Origin: Anaerolineales bacterium
GTDB taxonomy: Bacteria; Chloroflexota; Anaerolineae; Anaerolineales; UBA4823
Assembly: GCA_016935755.1 (NCBI GenBank)
Contig: JAFGQI010000035.1
Span: forward strand, 1 to 43,813
DNA length: 43,813 bases
Direction: 5' to 3'
In this document: piece by piece, positions 24,572-33,479 of the stretch
Layout: the number at the start of each line of letters is the position of its first letter
Numbering within the stretch: position 1 is the stretch's first letter
The notes under the pieces: model-generated
Database searches by the model: none
What the model saw: only the letters and a program-made list of their open reading frames with translations
Told to the model about the DNA's origin: nothing
Program-made: the position numbers and the translations under genes

Positions 24572-24906
24572 AATTCCTCGAAGCGTTCAACCTGAAAGGT
24601 GAAGAGGGTGGCGCCCCCAATCATCACGGGGGTAGACAGGGGCAGGTGAAAAGGCGAGCCTTCCAGAGAGGTGGCGACATACTCAACCCGGCGGTGGCAG
24701 CTTTTTTGCAGCGCCTCAACCACTTCACCTTCCTGGCCCTTACTCAGCCCGATCAGCAGGGTGATGTTTCTCCGCCCTAGAAAACCTCCTGTGCTGGACA
24801 TGCGGGTGGCGCTCAAGCCAATCTTCTGCAGGGCGCGAATCGCACGATCCACATCCTGAACCTGGACCACCGCGGTCATCAACAGATCGATGGGGTTTGA
24901 ATTCAA
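24568..24906 (-). CDS. Cyclic-di-AMP receptor-like protein (PII-like, DarA family), copy 2
   Basis: This 112-residue paralogue has the same SSTGGFLGRRNITLLIGL signature and a C-terminal GGATLFTFQVERFEEL. A longer middle loop (about 62-93, SCHRRVEYVATSLEGSPF onward) resembles the extended loop of canonical DarA. The TTG start at 24906 overlaps the glycosidase stop in TTGA and has GGAG about 10 nt upstream; an ATG at 24879 is a possible later start that still keeps the fold. Two diverged copies in tandem suggest either heterotrimers or two sensors with different partners. Confidence 0.85.
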   Translation of the reverse strand: MNSNPIDLLMTAVVQVQDVDRAIRALQKIGLSATRMSSTGGFLGRRNITLLIGLSKGQEGEVVEALQKSCHRRVEYVATSLEGSPFHLPLSTPVMIGGATLFTFQVERFEEL

Positions 24907-27296
24907 TTCACAGGCTCCATTTCTAATGATATCAGACGAGGGGCAGGATCGCTGACCTCGACGGTTTGACCATCTGGAAAGATCACGATTGTCTTCTCTT
25001 TCTGGCGCAAAATGGTCAGACCTCGATATTTTACCGTAACTGGCCAGGGGAATGGATTAAAACCAGCCAAGCCCACCCGGTGGGCAGATAACAATTGGAC
25101 ACCCAGCGCCTGCAGAAACAGGCCGGTGGGGGTTAGACCGTCCAGGGCGTTCCATTCGCCCAGGCCCAGGCCGTTTTCTGCCAGGTAAACCCGGCGAAAA
25201 GCATGCTCGCGCTTCAAACTTTCGATGGTGGCTGTCATCAGGCGCGTCACCAGTTCGGCGGCATCGCTGCGATAATCGTATCGCAGCAGACCCTCGCAGA
25301 CCAAAATATTCCAGGGAAGCAGTACACTGCGGCAGACCTCTACCTCAGGATGATCGGGGAGCCTGGCGCAGGCGGGCAGCCCGTAGGGTCGCCAAAACCT
25401 GGCTGGCGTGGTGATTAAGTTCTCAACCATCCGGCGAGCGCGTTCTACATCCGGGATACCTGCCCACAGCGGTGCGAGGGAGTTATAGTCCATGTGCCGG
25501 TAGTCCACAGTCTGGATCAGGACTTGTTCGTGGTCTTCCAGCCCCTGGACTTCGATTTTTTCGATGGCTGCGTAGGTGAATTCACCGGTCAGGCTTCCTC
25601 TGCCGAGATTCCACCTGAATTGATTTTCGCTGAGATGCTCAACACGCGATTTGCCCGAGCTGCTGATGCCATGCACAAAGATATGCGGGTGAGCCCGGCT
25701 GTTGCTGCCCGACAGGATGTTGATCAGCAGGCGCACCGGGTGTTCGAAAGATTGCTGGATGGATAGACTTCCCGAGCCAAATAATCCCCCCAAAATTTCA
25801 CCCTTTGTGCTGATGTGCGTCTCCCGATCCCAATCTTGATATCCCGAATCGTCATTGTTCCAGGCAGCTTCAACCGCCTCTTTCAGTCGTCCTGCTCTTG
25901 AAAGCAGCGCGGGAATGGCATCCTCCTGATGAATGCGCCGGGCAATCTCGACCAGGGACATGCATTCTTGATACAAAAAGCTGCACAGCGCCGGGCTTTC
26001 GGCGGTGCTGATCTCCACCCCTTGAGCCCAATCATTCCAGCGTGAGTAGATGGGATGATCTTCAATTGCAGATTGAAGAGGTTGATCCCATTCTGGGATA
26101 CCATCTCCATCCCGGTCATGTTCTGGGCTAAACCAGGTATGGAAAAACTTGAGTAAACCCGGAAAGCTTTCTTCCAGGAAGGTGGTATCCTGGGTTGCTT
26201 CAAAGATGCGCCAGGTGATGGTGGATAATATTGGCATAGCCAGCAAACGGCTGCGCTGCCCGGCCAGGCCTGGTTTCCAGTCAATGGTACCATCTTCTTC
26301 CTGGGCTGCCAGGAAATTCTGAAGCAAACCTTGCGAAATGTGTGGGGAGATGGGCAGAAGCTGGGAAATCAGCGTGTATGTTTCAAGCGGCGACTGACCG
26401 CTCCAGAAATGGTTATAATCGCTGCCATCTCCCCGCAGAGAGAACCCCTGATCTGGCTGTCTGATCTGGACAAAGGAGACATATGGCAGATTTTTGGTGG
26501 GGCCAACCAAGAGCTGTAGGGCTTGCTTTTGGGAAAGCATGAAGGCGGCGTCCCAATCCGGGTCGCCAGTGCGGATATCAATCAAGCTGGTGTTGACCAT
26601 TTCCAGCCGTGATCTTTCGGCCTCCCATTTCAGGGCGGCCAGGTTGCGGGCGTGTGTAAAGGAATCGTGCGGGCTGGAGAGGGCAGCCTGTGACCAGGTA
26701 ATTTGCTGGAAAGAATTCGTCTCTAGTTCCAGGTCAAACATCAAGGATGGATAGACCCGCGAGTTGGGTTTCGGCCCTCCCGTCATGAAGATCACCGGCG
26801 CCAGATTGCCAGATGAACCGGCCAGCACCGTGACAGCCTGGATTTCGGTCGGAGCCATGCGCTGCCCTTCTGTGGGTGACAGTTGGGCGACCCACTCGAA
26901 GGTTATTTTCCGGTTATTAGAGCTGAGATTGGTGACATGAATCTGTCCAACCAGGCCATGCGAGTCGGGAACCCAATACTCCATCGATACGTCTATATCC
27001 CTAAGTGGTGAAAAACTGAGCGAGATGAAATTCGGGTAGATATGCCGGAACAGCAGTGGTTTGCTAAATTGATCTGGATCCGATACTTTTATTTCTCCCT
27101 CGGTAAAGATTGGGAAAAGCCGCATTGAACGGGCGCGCAGCCCATAGGTTGTTTGCAGCACCAGCGCTGGAGGTGTACCGCCTCCTGGCGTCAGCTCCCA
27201 TATATGATCATTGGTATAATCTGTGGGTCCGAGGCGGGCATCGGCTGCCAGGGTTAAGCATAGTGGATCGCCCAATTTCAGGTACCATTCACGCAT
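24903..27296 (-). CDS. Six-hairpin glycosidase-like protein
   Basis: The 797-residue protein has an N-terminal beta-sandwich (about 1-240) and a C-terminal (alpha/alpha)6 barrel (about 245-700) with a calcium-site-like DRDGDGIPEWD (394-404) followed by IEDHPIYSRWNDW. This is reminiscent of GH63-like glucosidases and glucosyl/mannosylglycerate hydrolases. No signal peptide is seen, so it is likely cytoplasmic. The substrate is not determined: a compatible solute or an alpha-glucoside are both possible. The ATG at 27296 sits 6 bases after a good -10 box, implying a leaderless mRNA. Two c-di-AMP receptor genes follow with 4-bp overlaps. Confidence 0.72.
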   Translation of the reverse strand: MREWYLKLGDPLCLTLAADARLGPTDYTNDHIWELTPGGGTPPALVLQTTYGLRARSMRLFPIFTEGEIKVSDPDQFSKPLLFRHIYPNFISLSFSPLRDIDVSMEYWVPDSHGLVGQIHVTNLSSNNRKITFEWVAQLSPTEGQRMAPTEIQAVTVLAGSSGNLAPVIFMTGGPKPNSRVYPSLMFDLELETNSFQQITWSQAALSSPHDSFTHARNLAALKWEAERSRLEMVNTSLIDIRTGDPDWDAAFMLSQKQALQLLVGPTKNLPYVSFVQIRQPDQGFSLRGDGSDYNHFWSGQSPLETYTLISQLLPISPHISQGLLQNFLAAQEEDGTIDWKPGLAGQRSRLLAMPILSTITWRIFEATQDTTFLEESFPGLLKFFHTWFSPEHDRDGDGIPEWDQPLQSAIEDHPIYSRWNDWAQGVEISTAESPALCSFLYQECMSLVEIARRIHQEDAIPALLSRAGRLKEAVEAAWNNDDSGYQDWDRETHISTKGEILGGLFGSGSLSIQQSFEHPVRLLINILSGSNSRAHPHIFVHGISSSGKSRVEHLSENQFRWNLGRGSLTGEFTYAAIEKIEVQGLEDHEQVLIQTVDYRHMDYNSLAPLWAGIPDVERARRMVENLITTPARFWRPYGLPACARLPDHPEVEVCRSVLLPWNILVCEGLLRYDYRSDAAELVTRLMTATIESLKREHAFRRVYLAENGLGLGEWNALDGLTPTGLFLQALGVQLLSAHRVGLAGFNPFPWPVTVKYRGLTILRQKEKTIVIFPDGQTVEVSDPAPRLISLEMEPVN

Positions 27297-27302
27297 AGTT
27301 AC

Positions 27303-27331
27303 ATTGTATGGTAGTTTTCACTGGCGGTCAA
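27303..27331 (-). promoter_or_regulatory. Promoter of the glycosidase-DarA operon (leaderless)
   Basis: Minus strand: TTGACC (27326-27331), 17-bp spacer, TACAAT (27303-27308), each one base from consensus. The -10 ends 6 bases before the ATG, so transcription should begin at the start codon. Confidence 0.65.
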
Positions 27332-27351
27332 AGGTTTTTAGGTTGAATTTA

Positions 27352-27360
27352 TGCTAGAAT
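27352..27360 (+). promoter_or_regulatory. Extended -10 promoter of the MaoC gene
   Basis: TGCTAGAAT, an extended -10 box, 42 bases before the MaoC ATG. The -35 region overlaps the divergent glycosidase -35. GAGGAG precedes the ATG. Confidence 0.45.
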
Positions 27361-27402
27361 GATGCAGCGATTGATGATTTGTTCTGAGATGAGGAGCTAT
27401 CT

Positions 27403-27876
27403 ATGAGTCATATCTTTTCATTACCACGAGGGCTGTACCTGGATGAATTTGAAGCTGGGCAAAAGATTATCACCGCCGGACGCACGATTACCGAAGCTGA
27501 TGTGGTCAACTTTGCTGGTTTGTCGGGAGATTTTAACCAGATGCACGTGGACGAACAGTACAGCCAGGGAACGCCTTTCAAACAGCGAGTGGCTCATGGC
27601 TTGCTGGTTTTATCCATCGTTTCCGGTCTGGCGGTGCAGACTGGCCTGATGGAAGGCACGGTTATTGCATTCCGTGAGATAACCGAATGGAAGTTTATCA
27701 AACCAGTATTCCTGGGTGATACCATTCATGCGGAATTGGTTGTGATCGAGAAGAAAGAAATTCGCCGTATCAGTGGCGGGTCGGTAATTATCGAAGTCAG
27801 TGTAAAAAATCAGCAGGATGATATCGTAATGAAAGGTGTTTGGACTGTGCTGATTGCTTCGCGGCCGGCCGATTGA
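27403..27876 (+). CDS. MaoC-like hydratase
   Basis: This 157-residue single hot-dog protein has FAGLSGDFNQMHVDEQYSQGTPFKQRVAHG, which is the (R)-hydratase motif with the catalytic Asp and His. It hydrates trans-2-enoyl-CoA to (R)-3-hydroxyacyl-CoA, or acts on related acyl-CoA substrates. The ATG has GAGGAG 9 nt upstream. It lies 15 bp upstream of the PBP1A gene and may be cotranscribed, although there is no functional link. MaoC paralogues in mesaconyl-CoA or lipid pathways cannot be separated by sequence alone. Confidence 0.88.
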   Translation: MSHIFSLPRGLYLDEFEAGQKIITAGRTITEADVVNFAGLSGDFNQMHVDEQYSQGTPFKQRVAHGLLVLSIVSGLAVQTGLMEGTVIAFREITEWKFIKPVFLGDTIHAELVVIEKKEIRRISGGSVIIEVSVKNQQDDIVMKGVWTVLIASRPAD

Positions 27877-27891
27877 TCTAAAGAGGTGTGA

Positions 27892-30800
27892 ATGTCAGAT
27901 GAGCCTGCTCCTATCGAAGGAGATACAGAACCACTACATATTCAAAAGCCGCCTACATCTCCTCCACCCTTTGGCGGACGGCCAATCTCAGATCCCTCAC
28001 CCACGCCTGGCAACCAACCACCCCTGCCGGAACGAGTACCTGAAATTGATGCTGAAGCCACTCAGGTAGCGCCTTCCGCCTATATCCCCACAGCTGATCG
28101 GGTGCCAACGCGGCCATCCGGTGCACAGGCTCCTGCTGCACCGCAGACGCCCACATCTTATTCCACTGGAGCGACTCCGCCAGCAGGCTTCACCCAACGA
28201 CCACCTGCCAGGCCAACTCCAGCCGCACCCGCTCGCCCGCGACCTCAATCTTCCTCAAAAGAAAAAAAGCCTTTGGGATGTGTTTTACGGGCCGTATTCC
28301 TCAGTCTCTTTGCTCTGGTTATGGTGGGTTTATGTGGGGTTTCACTTCTGTTTTATCAGTATTATCGTATAGCAGCGCAATTACCGGATATCACAGATTT
28401 GCGCGAAAAAGCTTCGCAATTTGAGACGACCCGCATCCTGGACCGCAACGGAAGTGTGCTATATGAAATCCTGGATCCGAATGCAGGGCGGCGAACCTAT
28501 GTGCCGCTGAGCAGAATATCCCCCTACCTGGTAGCTGCCACGATTGCAACGGAAGATAAGGATTTCTACAATCATCCAGGGTTTAATGTCTGGGCTATTG
28601 TCCGCGCTTTCTGGCAGAACCTGCAGAGCGGTGAAACAGTTTCTGGCGCGTCCACCATCACCCAACAGCTGGCAAAGCTCCTGTTATTCTCCACTGAAGA
28701 GCGGGTTGAGCTTTCCTATGACCGTAAAATCCGCGAAGCCATCCTGGCAGCGGAAATGACCCGCCGCTACACCAAGGATCAAATCCTTGAACTTTACCTG
28801 AATGAAATCAATTATGGCAATCTCGCCTATGGCGTGCAGGCGGCTGCAGAAACTTACTTCCGCACCTCAGCCGACCAGCTTACCCTTGCACAGGCGGCAT
28901 TTCTGGCTGGTATTCCCCAAACTCCATATGTTTATGATATCTACAGCAATCCAGAGGCAACTCTCAGCCGTATGGAAGACGTGTTGGTGCTGATGTATCG
29001 CACCAGCCAGGAGCAGAATTGCATCTATGTCAGCAACTCGCCAGAGCTGGTATGTATGGATCCGGTGAAGGTCACTCAAGCTGCGGAAGAAATAAAGAAT
29101 TACCAGTTTCAGTCCCCAGATATCACCATCCGCTATCCACATTGGGTCAATTATATTCGCTTCCTGTTAGAGGCCAAATATGAGCCGCAGACGATCTACC
29201 GTTCTGGCTTCAGCGTATACACCACACTAGATCCCGCCATACAGGATGAGGCCCAACAGGCGGTCAGCGAGCAAGTTGCCGCGCTGAAAGCTCAGAAAGC
29301 CAGCAGCGGTGCGTTAATTGCCATACGCCCTTCAACGGGCGAAATACTGGCGATGGTGGGTTCCGCTGATTTTTATAGCGAGGAGATCTCCGGGCAGGTG
29401 AATATGGCGATCAACCCGCGCCAGCCTGGATCATCCATAAAACCGCTCACCTATCTGGCTGCTTTCGAGAAGGGCTGGACTCCTGCCACGCTCCTTTGGG
29501 ATGTGCCTTCTGAATTTCCTCCCTCAGGCCAGGCGGGAGACACGCGCCCGCCCTATGTCCCGGTAAACTACGATGGGCAGTTTCACGGCCCGGTTACGGT
29601 GAGAACTGCTCTGGCGAATTCGTATAATATCCCGGCGGTCAAAGCCCTGGAATTTGTAGGTATTTACGATGATCCCAACACACCAGAGCAGGAAGGTCTG
29701 GTGGCTTTTGCCAAGCGTATGGGCATCGAAACCCTGTCTCGTCCGGATTATGGGTTATCGCTCACTCTGGGCGGCGGCGATGTGACTCTGCTGGATATGA
29801 CCAGCGCCTATGCCACGCTGGCTAATTACGGCAAGCGCATGCCTCCAGTCGCCATCACCAAAATCCTTGATTATGATGGCAACATGGTTTTCGAATACCA
29901 ACCTCCGGCGGGGGAGCAGGTTATCCGGGCAGAGCATGCCTACCTGATGTCATCCATTCTATCTGACAACCAGGCGCGCACACCTGCTTTTGGCTCCGAC
30001 TCGGTGCTGCGGCTGCCTTTTTCGGCGGCAGTCAAGACAGGCACAACCAATGATTATCGCGATAACTGGACGATCGGCTACACACCAGATCTGGCTGTGG
30101 GGGTTTGGGTGGGTAATGCAGATTACACACCTATGCAGAACACGACTGGCTTGAGCGGAGCCGCACCGATCTGGTCGAAAATTCTCCAGGCGGGCATCCA
30201 GAAGCTCACGGGTGGAAATCCCACCCCCTTCAATCGTCCTCCTGGCGTCTCAGAGCAGGTGATTTGCGAAATTTCGGGCACTTCACCCTCCCAATGGTGC
30301 CCGAAGCAGCGCTCCGAATTGTTCGCGGCTGATCAACCACCTCTCTCAAAAGAACATGACTTGTGGCAGAAGGTGGTGATTGACACCTGGACGGGCTATC
30401 TTGCCTCGCCGGCCTGTTCAGAGTTCACGGATGAGAAATTTGTGCTTAACGTAAAGGATTCCTGGGCCAGGAAGTGGATCAAGAAGGATGCACGCGGTAT
30501 TGCCTGGGCTGAGAAAATAGGCTTCCAGCAGCCAGTTACTTTTTCACCCGAGCGGGAATGCCGGGCGGACGATCCTCGGCCTGTCCTTTCCTTCCTGGCG
30601 CCGCGAGATTTCGAGACGATCAGCATCAACCCAGTTGATATTTATGCCCTGGCTGATGCCACGCAGTGGTTTGAAGGGATGCGGTTAGATTGGGGCTTTG
30701 GGAATGAACCCATCGAATGGAATCCGATCGTACAAAGAAACCAACGCACCAGTCAACCCGATCTTATTGCTCGCTGGGATGTACAAAGTATGCCGCCAGG

Positions 30801-31074
30801 GCTTGTCACTTTACGGATGACTCTTTTTGGCAGCCAGGGCGCTACAGCCGAGAAGTTTCTGCACCTCAACCTGTCGATTCCTACTCCCACCTCGACTCCT
30901 ACACCCACCTCGACTTCCACGCCTATCCCGACATCCACGCCGCTGCCAACGTCTACGCCCTGGCCGACGGATACGCCTAACCCTACCGAACCCACGGCGG
31001 TCTTGCCTACGGATAGCGGAACTTCCACTCCTACTCCAACTGAGACTCCATGGTTTTGGTGGCCTTGGCCTTAG
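27892..31074 (+). CDS. Class A penicillin-binding protein (PBP1A)
   Basis: The 1060-residue bifunctional enzyme has a Pro/Thr-rich cytoplasmic N-terminus (1-125) and one membrane helix (about 130-155). A GT51 transglycosylase domain follows, with catalytic Glu221 in ATEDKDFYNHPG and STITQQLAK. The transpeptidase domain has SSIK (nucleophile Ser514), SYN (577-579) and KTG (715-717). The C-terminal ~300 residues include paired cysteines, a beta-like region and a Thr/Pro/Ser tail of about 45 residues ending in Trp-rich WFWWPWP. It polymerises and crosslinks peptidoglycan. All catalytic motifs are intact, so this organism should make peptidoglycan. AAGAGGTG precedes the ATG. It ends 6 bp from the convergent methyltransferase-like gene. 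Confidence 0.95.
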   Translation: MSDEPAPIEGDTEPLHIQKPPTSPPPFGGRPISDPSPTPGNQPPLPERVPEIDAEATQVAPSAYIPTADRVPTRPSGAQAPAAPQTPTSYSTGATPPAGFTQRPPARPTPAAPARPRPQSSSKEKKPLGCVLRAVFLSLFALVMVGLCGVSLLFYQYYRIAAQLPDITDLREKASQFETTRILDRNGSVLYEILDPNAGRRTYVPLSRISPYLVAATIATEDKDFYNHPGFNVWAIVRAFWQNLQSGETVSGASTITQQLAKLLLFSTEERVELSYDRKIREAILAAEMTRRYTKDQILELYLNEINYGNLAYGVQAAAETYFRTSADQLTLAQAAFLAGIPQTPYVYDIYSNPEATLSRMEDVLVLMYRTSQEQNCIYVSNSPELVCMDPVKVTQAAEEIKNYQFQSPDITIRYPHWVNYIRFLLEAKYEPQTIYRSGFSVYTTLDPAIQDEAQQAVSEQVAALKAQKASSGALIAIRPSTGEILAMVGSADFYSEEISGQVNMAINPRQPGSSIKPLTYLAAFEKGWTPATLLWDVPSEFPPSGQAGDTRPPYVPVNYDGQFHGPVTVRTALANSYNIPAVKALEFVGIYDDPNTPEQEGLVAFAKRMGIETLSRPDYGLSLTLGGGDVTLLDMTSAYATLANYGKRMPPVAITKILDYDGNMVFEYQPPAGEQVIRAEHAYLMSSILSDNQARTPAFGSDSVLRLPFSAAVKTGTTNDYRDNWTIGYTPDLAVGVWVGNADYTPMQNTTGLSGAAPIWSKILQAGIQKLTGGNPTPFNRPPGVSEQVICEISGTSPSQWCPKQRSELFAADQPPLSKEHDLWQKVVIDTWTGYLASPACSEFTDEKFVLNVKDSWARKWIKKDARGIAWAEKIGFQQPVTFSPERECRADDPRPVLSFLAPRDFETISINPVDIYALADATQWFEGMRLDWGFGNEPIEWNPIVQRNQRTSQPDLIARWDVQSMPPGLVTLRMTLFGSQGATAEKFLHLNLSIPTPTSTPTPTSTSTPIPTSTPLPTSTPWPTDTPNPTEPTAVLPTDSGTSTPTPTETPWFWWPWP

Positions 31075-31080
31075 ATAGAT

Positions 31081-33435
31081 TTACAACAATACCATTTGCG
31101 GGTCGTTGTTTGCCAGTGGATCGGAAGCTAATTGCGCGTCGAAATTTCCCCTGCCTGGAGATGCATTTTCTGCCAACCGGCGTAAATGGCGGAATTTAAC
31201 CAGACGCCAGTGATCATCCACTTCAGCGCGTAGTCGTGGATTGGCGGCTAATTTGAATCCAATCAAGCCAGCTCTACCGCCAGGAACGACCAGGATCTGC
31301 CGAGGGGGTTCATCGGGCAAGCGCTGCGGTCGTTTATAGCCTGCATCTTTGGGGGCGAAAATGATCTTACTCATAACAGCAGACGCCAGAGCATAAAAGA
31401 CATAATGTACCCGGCTGGCTTCACACCACAGGATGTACTGTGGCGGCGCAGGTTGGTTGGGTGGTTTCTCCTGTCCGGATATGACTACTTCATACCCCAG
31501 CTCTCGCCCGATTTTATTCAGCAGATGACGCATCTCCGCCAGATCGTGGCGGCGTGTTTTCGGTGAGTCCTGTGGGCGTAAATTCCACTGGCTGCTGCCT
31601 GGTTGTAATACTTCCCCATAGGATCGTAAGCAGGCCTGAATCAGATCAAGATCTGGCGTGAACAGGCCCGGGAATTGGGGGCAGAGGAAAGCATCTATTT
31701 CTTCCAGCGTACAGCCAGGGTGCTGCTGCAGATATCGTACGATTGCCATCTCAATTTGATCGCTAAGCGAGACATCCATCACCTCACGATCATCGCGCAG
31801 CCACCACAAACCGCTTTCCGGGTTGCGTTCGCTGCCCCCGTAGCGAGTGAATAATCCCCGGTTTGCCAAGGCTGACTGAATCGCCTCTTGTATCTGGCTG
31901 AACAGGTCTGCTGGGCTGAATGAGGGAGTGGTCACCAGGTGCAGCTCCCGGACCATCGCGCTCAGTGCGGCGGATTGGAGGTGTAGGACATCTGCTGGTT
32001 CTCTGCACTTTAACAAATGGTCTCTCACAGCATGTTGGGCGACTTCCTGGATGTGGTGAGGCGCAACCGGAAGGGGAGTGCCTTTCGATTGGGCGTTTCT
32101 TACCCCTAATTTCCACTGCAGCTGCGCCCGGCCTTTTTCGGGCCGAATTGCTACCCCCACGAGATCAAATGAAGTTGTCTCTGCTGCCAGCAAGGCGGCA
32201 GCCAGATAACTGCCTTCGGCTTCCCCGATCAGGCCGAAAAATGGCGTCCCAGGGTTAAGCATTTCGATCAGGTGGCGATAGGCAGCCTGCAATGCTGTGG
32301 TGTGCCAGGCCCAATCGTAGCGGCGGCGGCGAAGGGCGCTTTTGAATGGGACAACTGCTTCGTTGCCCCAAAGCCAGCCGGACCATAACGCGGATAATGT
32401 CCAATAAGCCTGGTTTGGACGTGGTAAGGCAGCCACTACCGCGCTGATCTCAAAATCTTTGCTGGGCGCCTGATGAACTTGTTCAACCAGCTCTTTCAAA
32501 CGACCCTGGTAGAGACAAATTCCACCTGAAGCTGGCGGTGGATTTGGCCAATAAGTCAAGGGTACATCCTCAGACCCTTCTCTGAGTGCGCTCCACTGTT
32601 CGACCGCTTCTTCAACCGCCAGCCAGATATTTTTCTCGCGGAAGCGCGTGGGATCGGTCAGCTGTTTGGGACGGGCGCGGGTGGTGGGGTGAGACCAGAG
32701 GGTGTTTGCCTGGTCAAAGGCAGCTAACAGCAAAGCCTCTACCAATCGCTGGCGAGCAGGAGGCAGGTTGTCAAGCTTGTTGACCAGGGTCAATAGAGCA
32801 TAGACCGCTCGATCTGGATAGACTTCTAAAGCTTCTTCAACGTGAACGCGATCCGGATCTTCCAACGGCGCCACACGTTCCAGGGCGCGCGCTCTTTGCA
32901 GCTTGTTGTTTGCGTATTGCGCCAGGTTTTCCTGATCGGCAGGGGTGATGGGGTGTTCACCTGAGTCTTTACAATATGGGCAGGTATAGATGCGTAAAGA
33001 GCGGTCGCTGGCATTGCGGTCCCAGATGAAGGCTTCTGCTTCGACCATCTGACCGCATTGGTCGCATTCCGTGCGATATAGCCCACGGATGTGGTGTTCA
33101 ATGCGTTCTCCAGCGCGGGATGAAGCTGCCAGATCTGCCAGGGCGGCGCGCAATTCCTCCCTGGCAGGAGGAGCAGCTGCCAGTTCAAGCAGAAATCTCT
33201 CAATGGGGTTGTTGGCAGTTACCAGGAGACGGTAACCGCTCTGGGCGATCTCTGCTGCCAGACGTGGGGAGGCGCCAAATGGATCGAGGATCCAGGCGCC
33301 CGGTGGGACATTTTCGCTCAGCCAGCTTCGCGCTACTCCTTCCGGCAGCGGCGGCAAAAAGCGCGCCAGGGGTCCGGGTGCGCCAGGCATGCTGCCAGGC
33401 AGATAAGCAATTGGACTGGACAAATCTTGGCTCAC
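31081..33435 (-). CDS. Methyltransferase-like protein with zinc ribbon, probably catalytically degenerate
   Basis: The 784-residue protein resembles large DNA methylases of the COG1743/DUF1156 type. It has an SAM-site-like DPFGASP (51-57), an inserted zinc ribbon (Cys124, Cys127, Cys152, Cys155), and the downstream LSALWSGWL segment that aligns with LSDFFYVWL of active enzymes. Where those have the catalytic DPPY, this protein reads ALPRPNQ (336-342), so amino-methylation is unlikely. The C-terminal third contains a winged-helix-like stretch and a compact alpha/beta domain (about 690-770). The GTG start at 33435 lies 7 bases after a TATACT box and has no ribosome-binding site. No restriction enzyme gene is adjacent. 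Confidence 0.62.
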   Translation of the reverse strand: MSQDLSSPIAYLPGSMPGAPGPLARFLPPLPEGVARSWLSENVPPGAWILDPFGASPRLAAEIAQSGYRLLVTANNPIERFLLELAAAPPAREELRAALADLAASSRAGERIEHHIRGLYRTECDQCGQMVEAEAFIWDRNASDRSLRIYTCPYCKDSGEHPITPADQENLAQYANNKLQRARALERVAPLEDPDRVHVEEALEVYPDRAVYALLTLVNKLDNLPPARQRLVEALLLAAFDQANTLWSHPTTRARPKQLTDPTRFREKNIWLAVEEAVEQWSALREGSEDVPLTYWPNPPPASGGICLYQGRLKELVEQVHQAPSKDFEISAVVAALPRPNQAYWTLSALWSGWLWGNEAVVPFKSALRRRRYDWAWHTTALQAAYRHLIEMLNPGTPFFGLIGEAEGSYLAAALLAAETTSFDLVGVAIRPEKGRAQLQWKLGVRNAQSKGTPLPVAPHHIQEVAQHAVRDHLLKCREPADVLHLQSAALSAMVRELHLVTTPSFSPADLFSQIQEAIQSALANRGLFTRYGGSERNPESGLWWLRDDREVMDVSLSDQIEMAIVRYLQQHPGCTLEEIDAFLCPQFPGLFTPDLDLIQACLRSYGEVLQPGSSQWNLRPQDSPKTRRHDLAEMRHLLNKIGRELGYEVVISGQEKPPNQPAPPQYILWCEASRVHYVFYALASAVMSKIIFAPKDAGYKRPQRLPDEPPRQILVVPGGRAGLIGFKLAANPRLRAEVDDHWRLVKFRHLRRLAENASPGRGNFDAQLASDPLANNDPQMVLL

Positions 33436-33442
33436 AGCCCAT

Positions 33443-33448
33443 AGTATA
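33443..33448 (-). promoter_or_regulatory. -10 box of the methyltransferase-like gene (leaderless)
   Basis: TATACT on the minus strand, 7 bases before the GTG start; no -35 is evident. An ATG in another frame overlaps it and does not belong to the gene. Confidence 0.42.
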
Positions 33449-33479
33449 ACTTACTTTGCGCCAGAGCTTTTGATGAGAA

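Noticed and set aside
33200..33442. ATG-initiated small gene at the methyltransferase promoter
   Set aside because: It is an 80-codon shadow frame of the methyltransferase-like gene, with no family resemblance.
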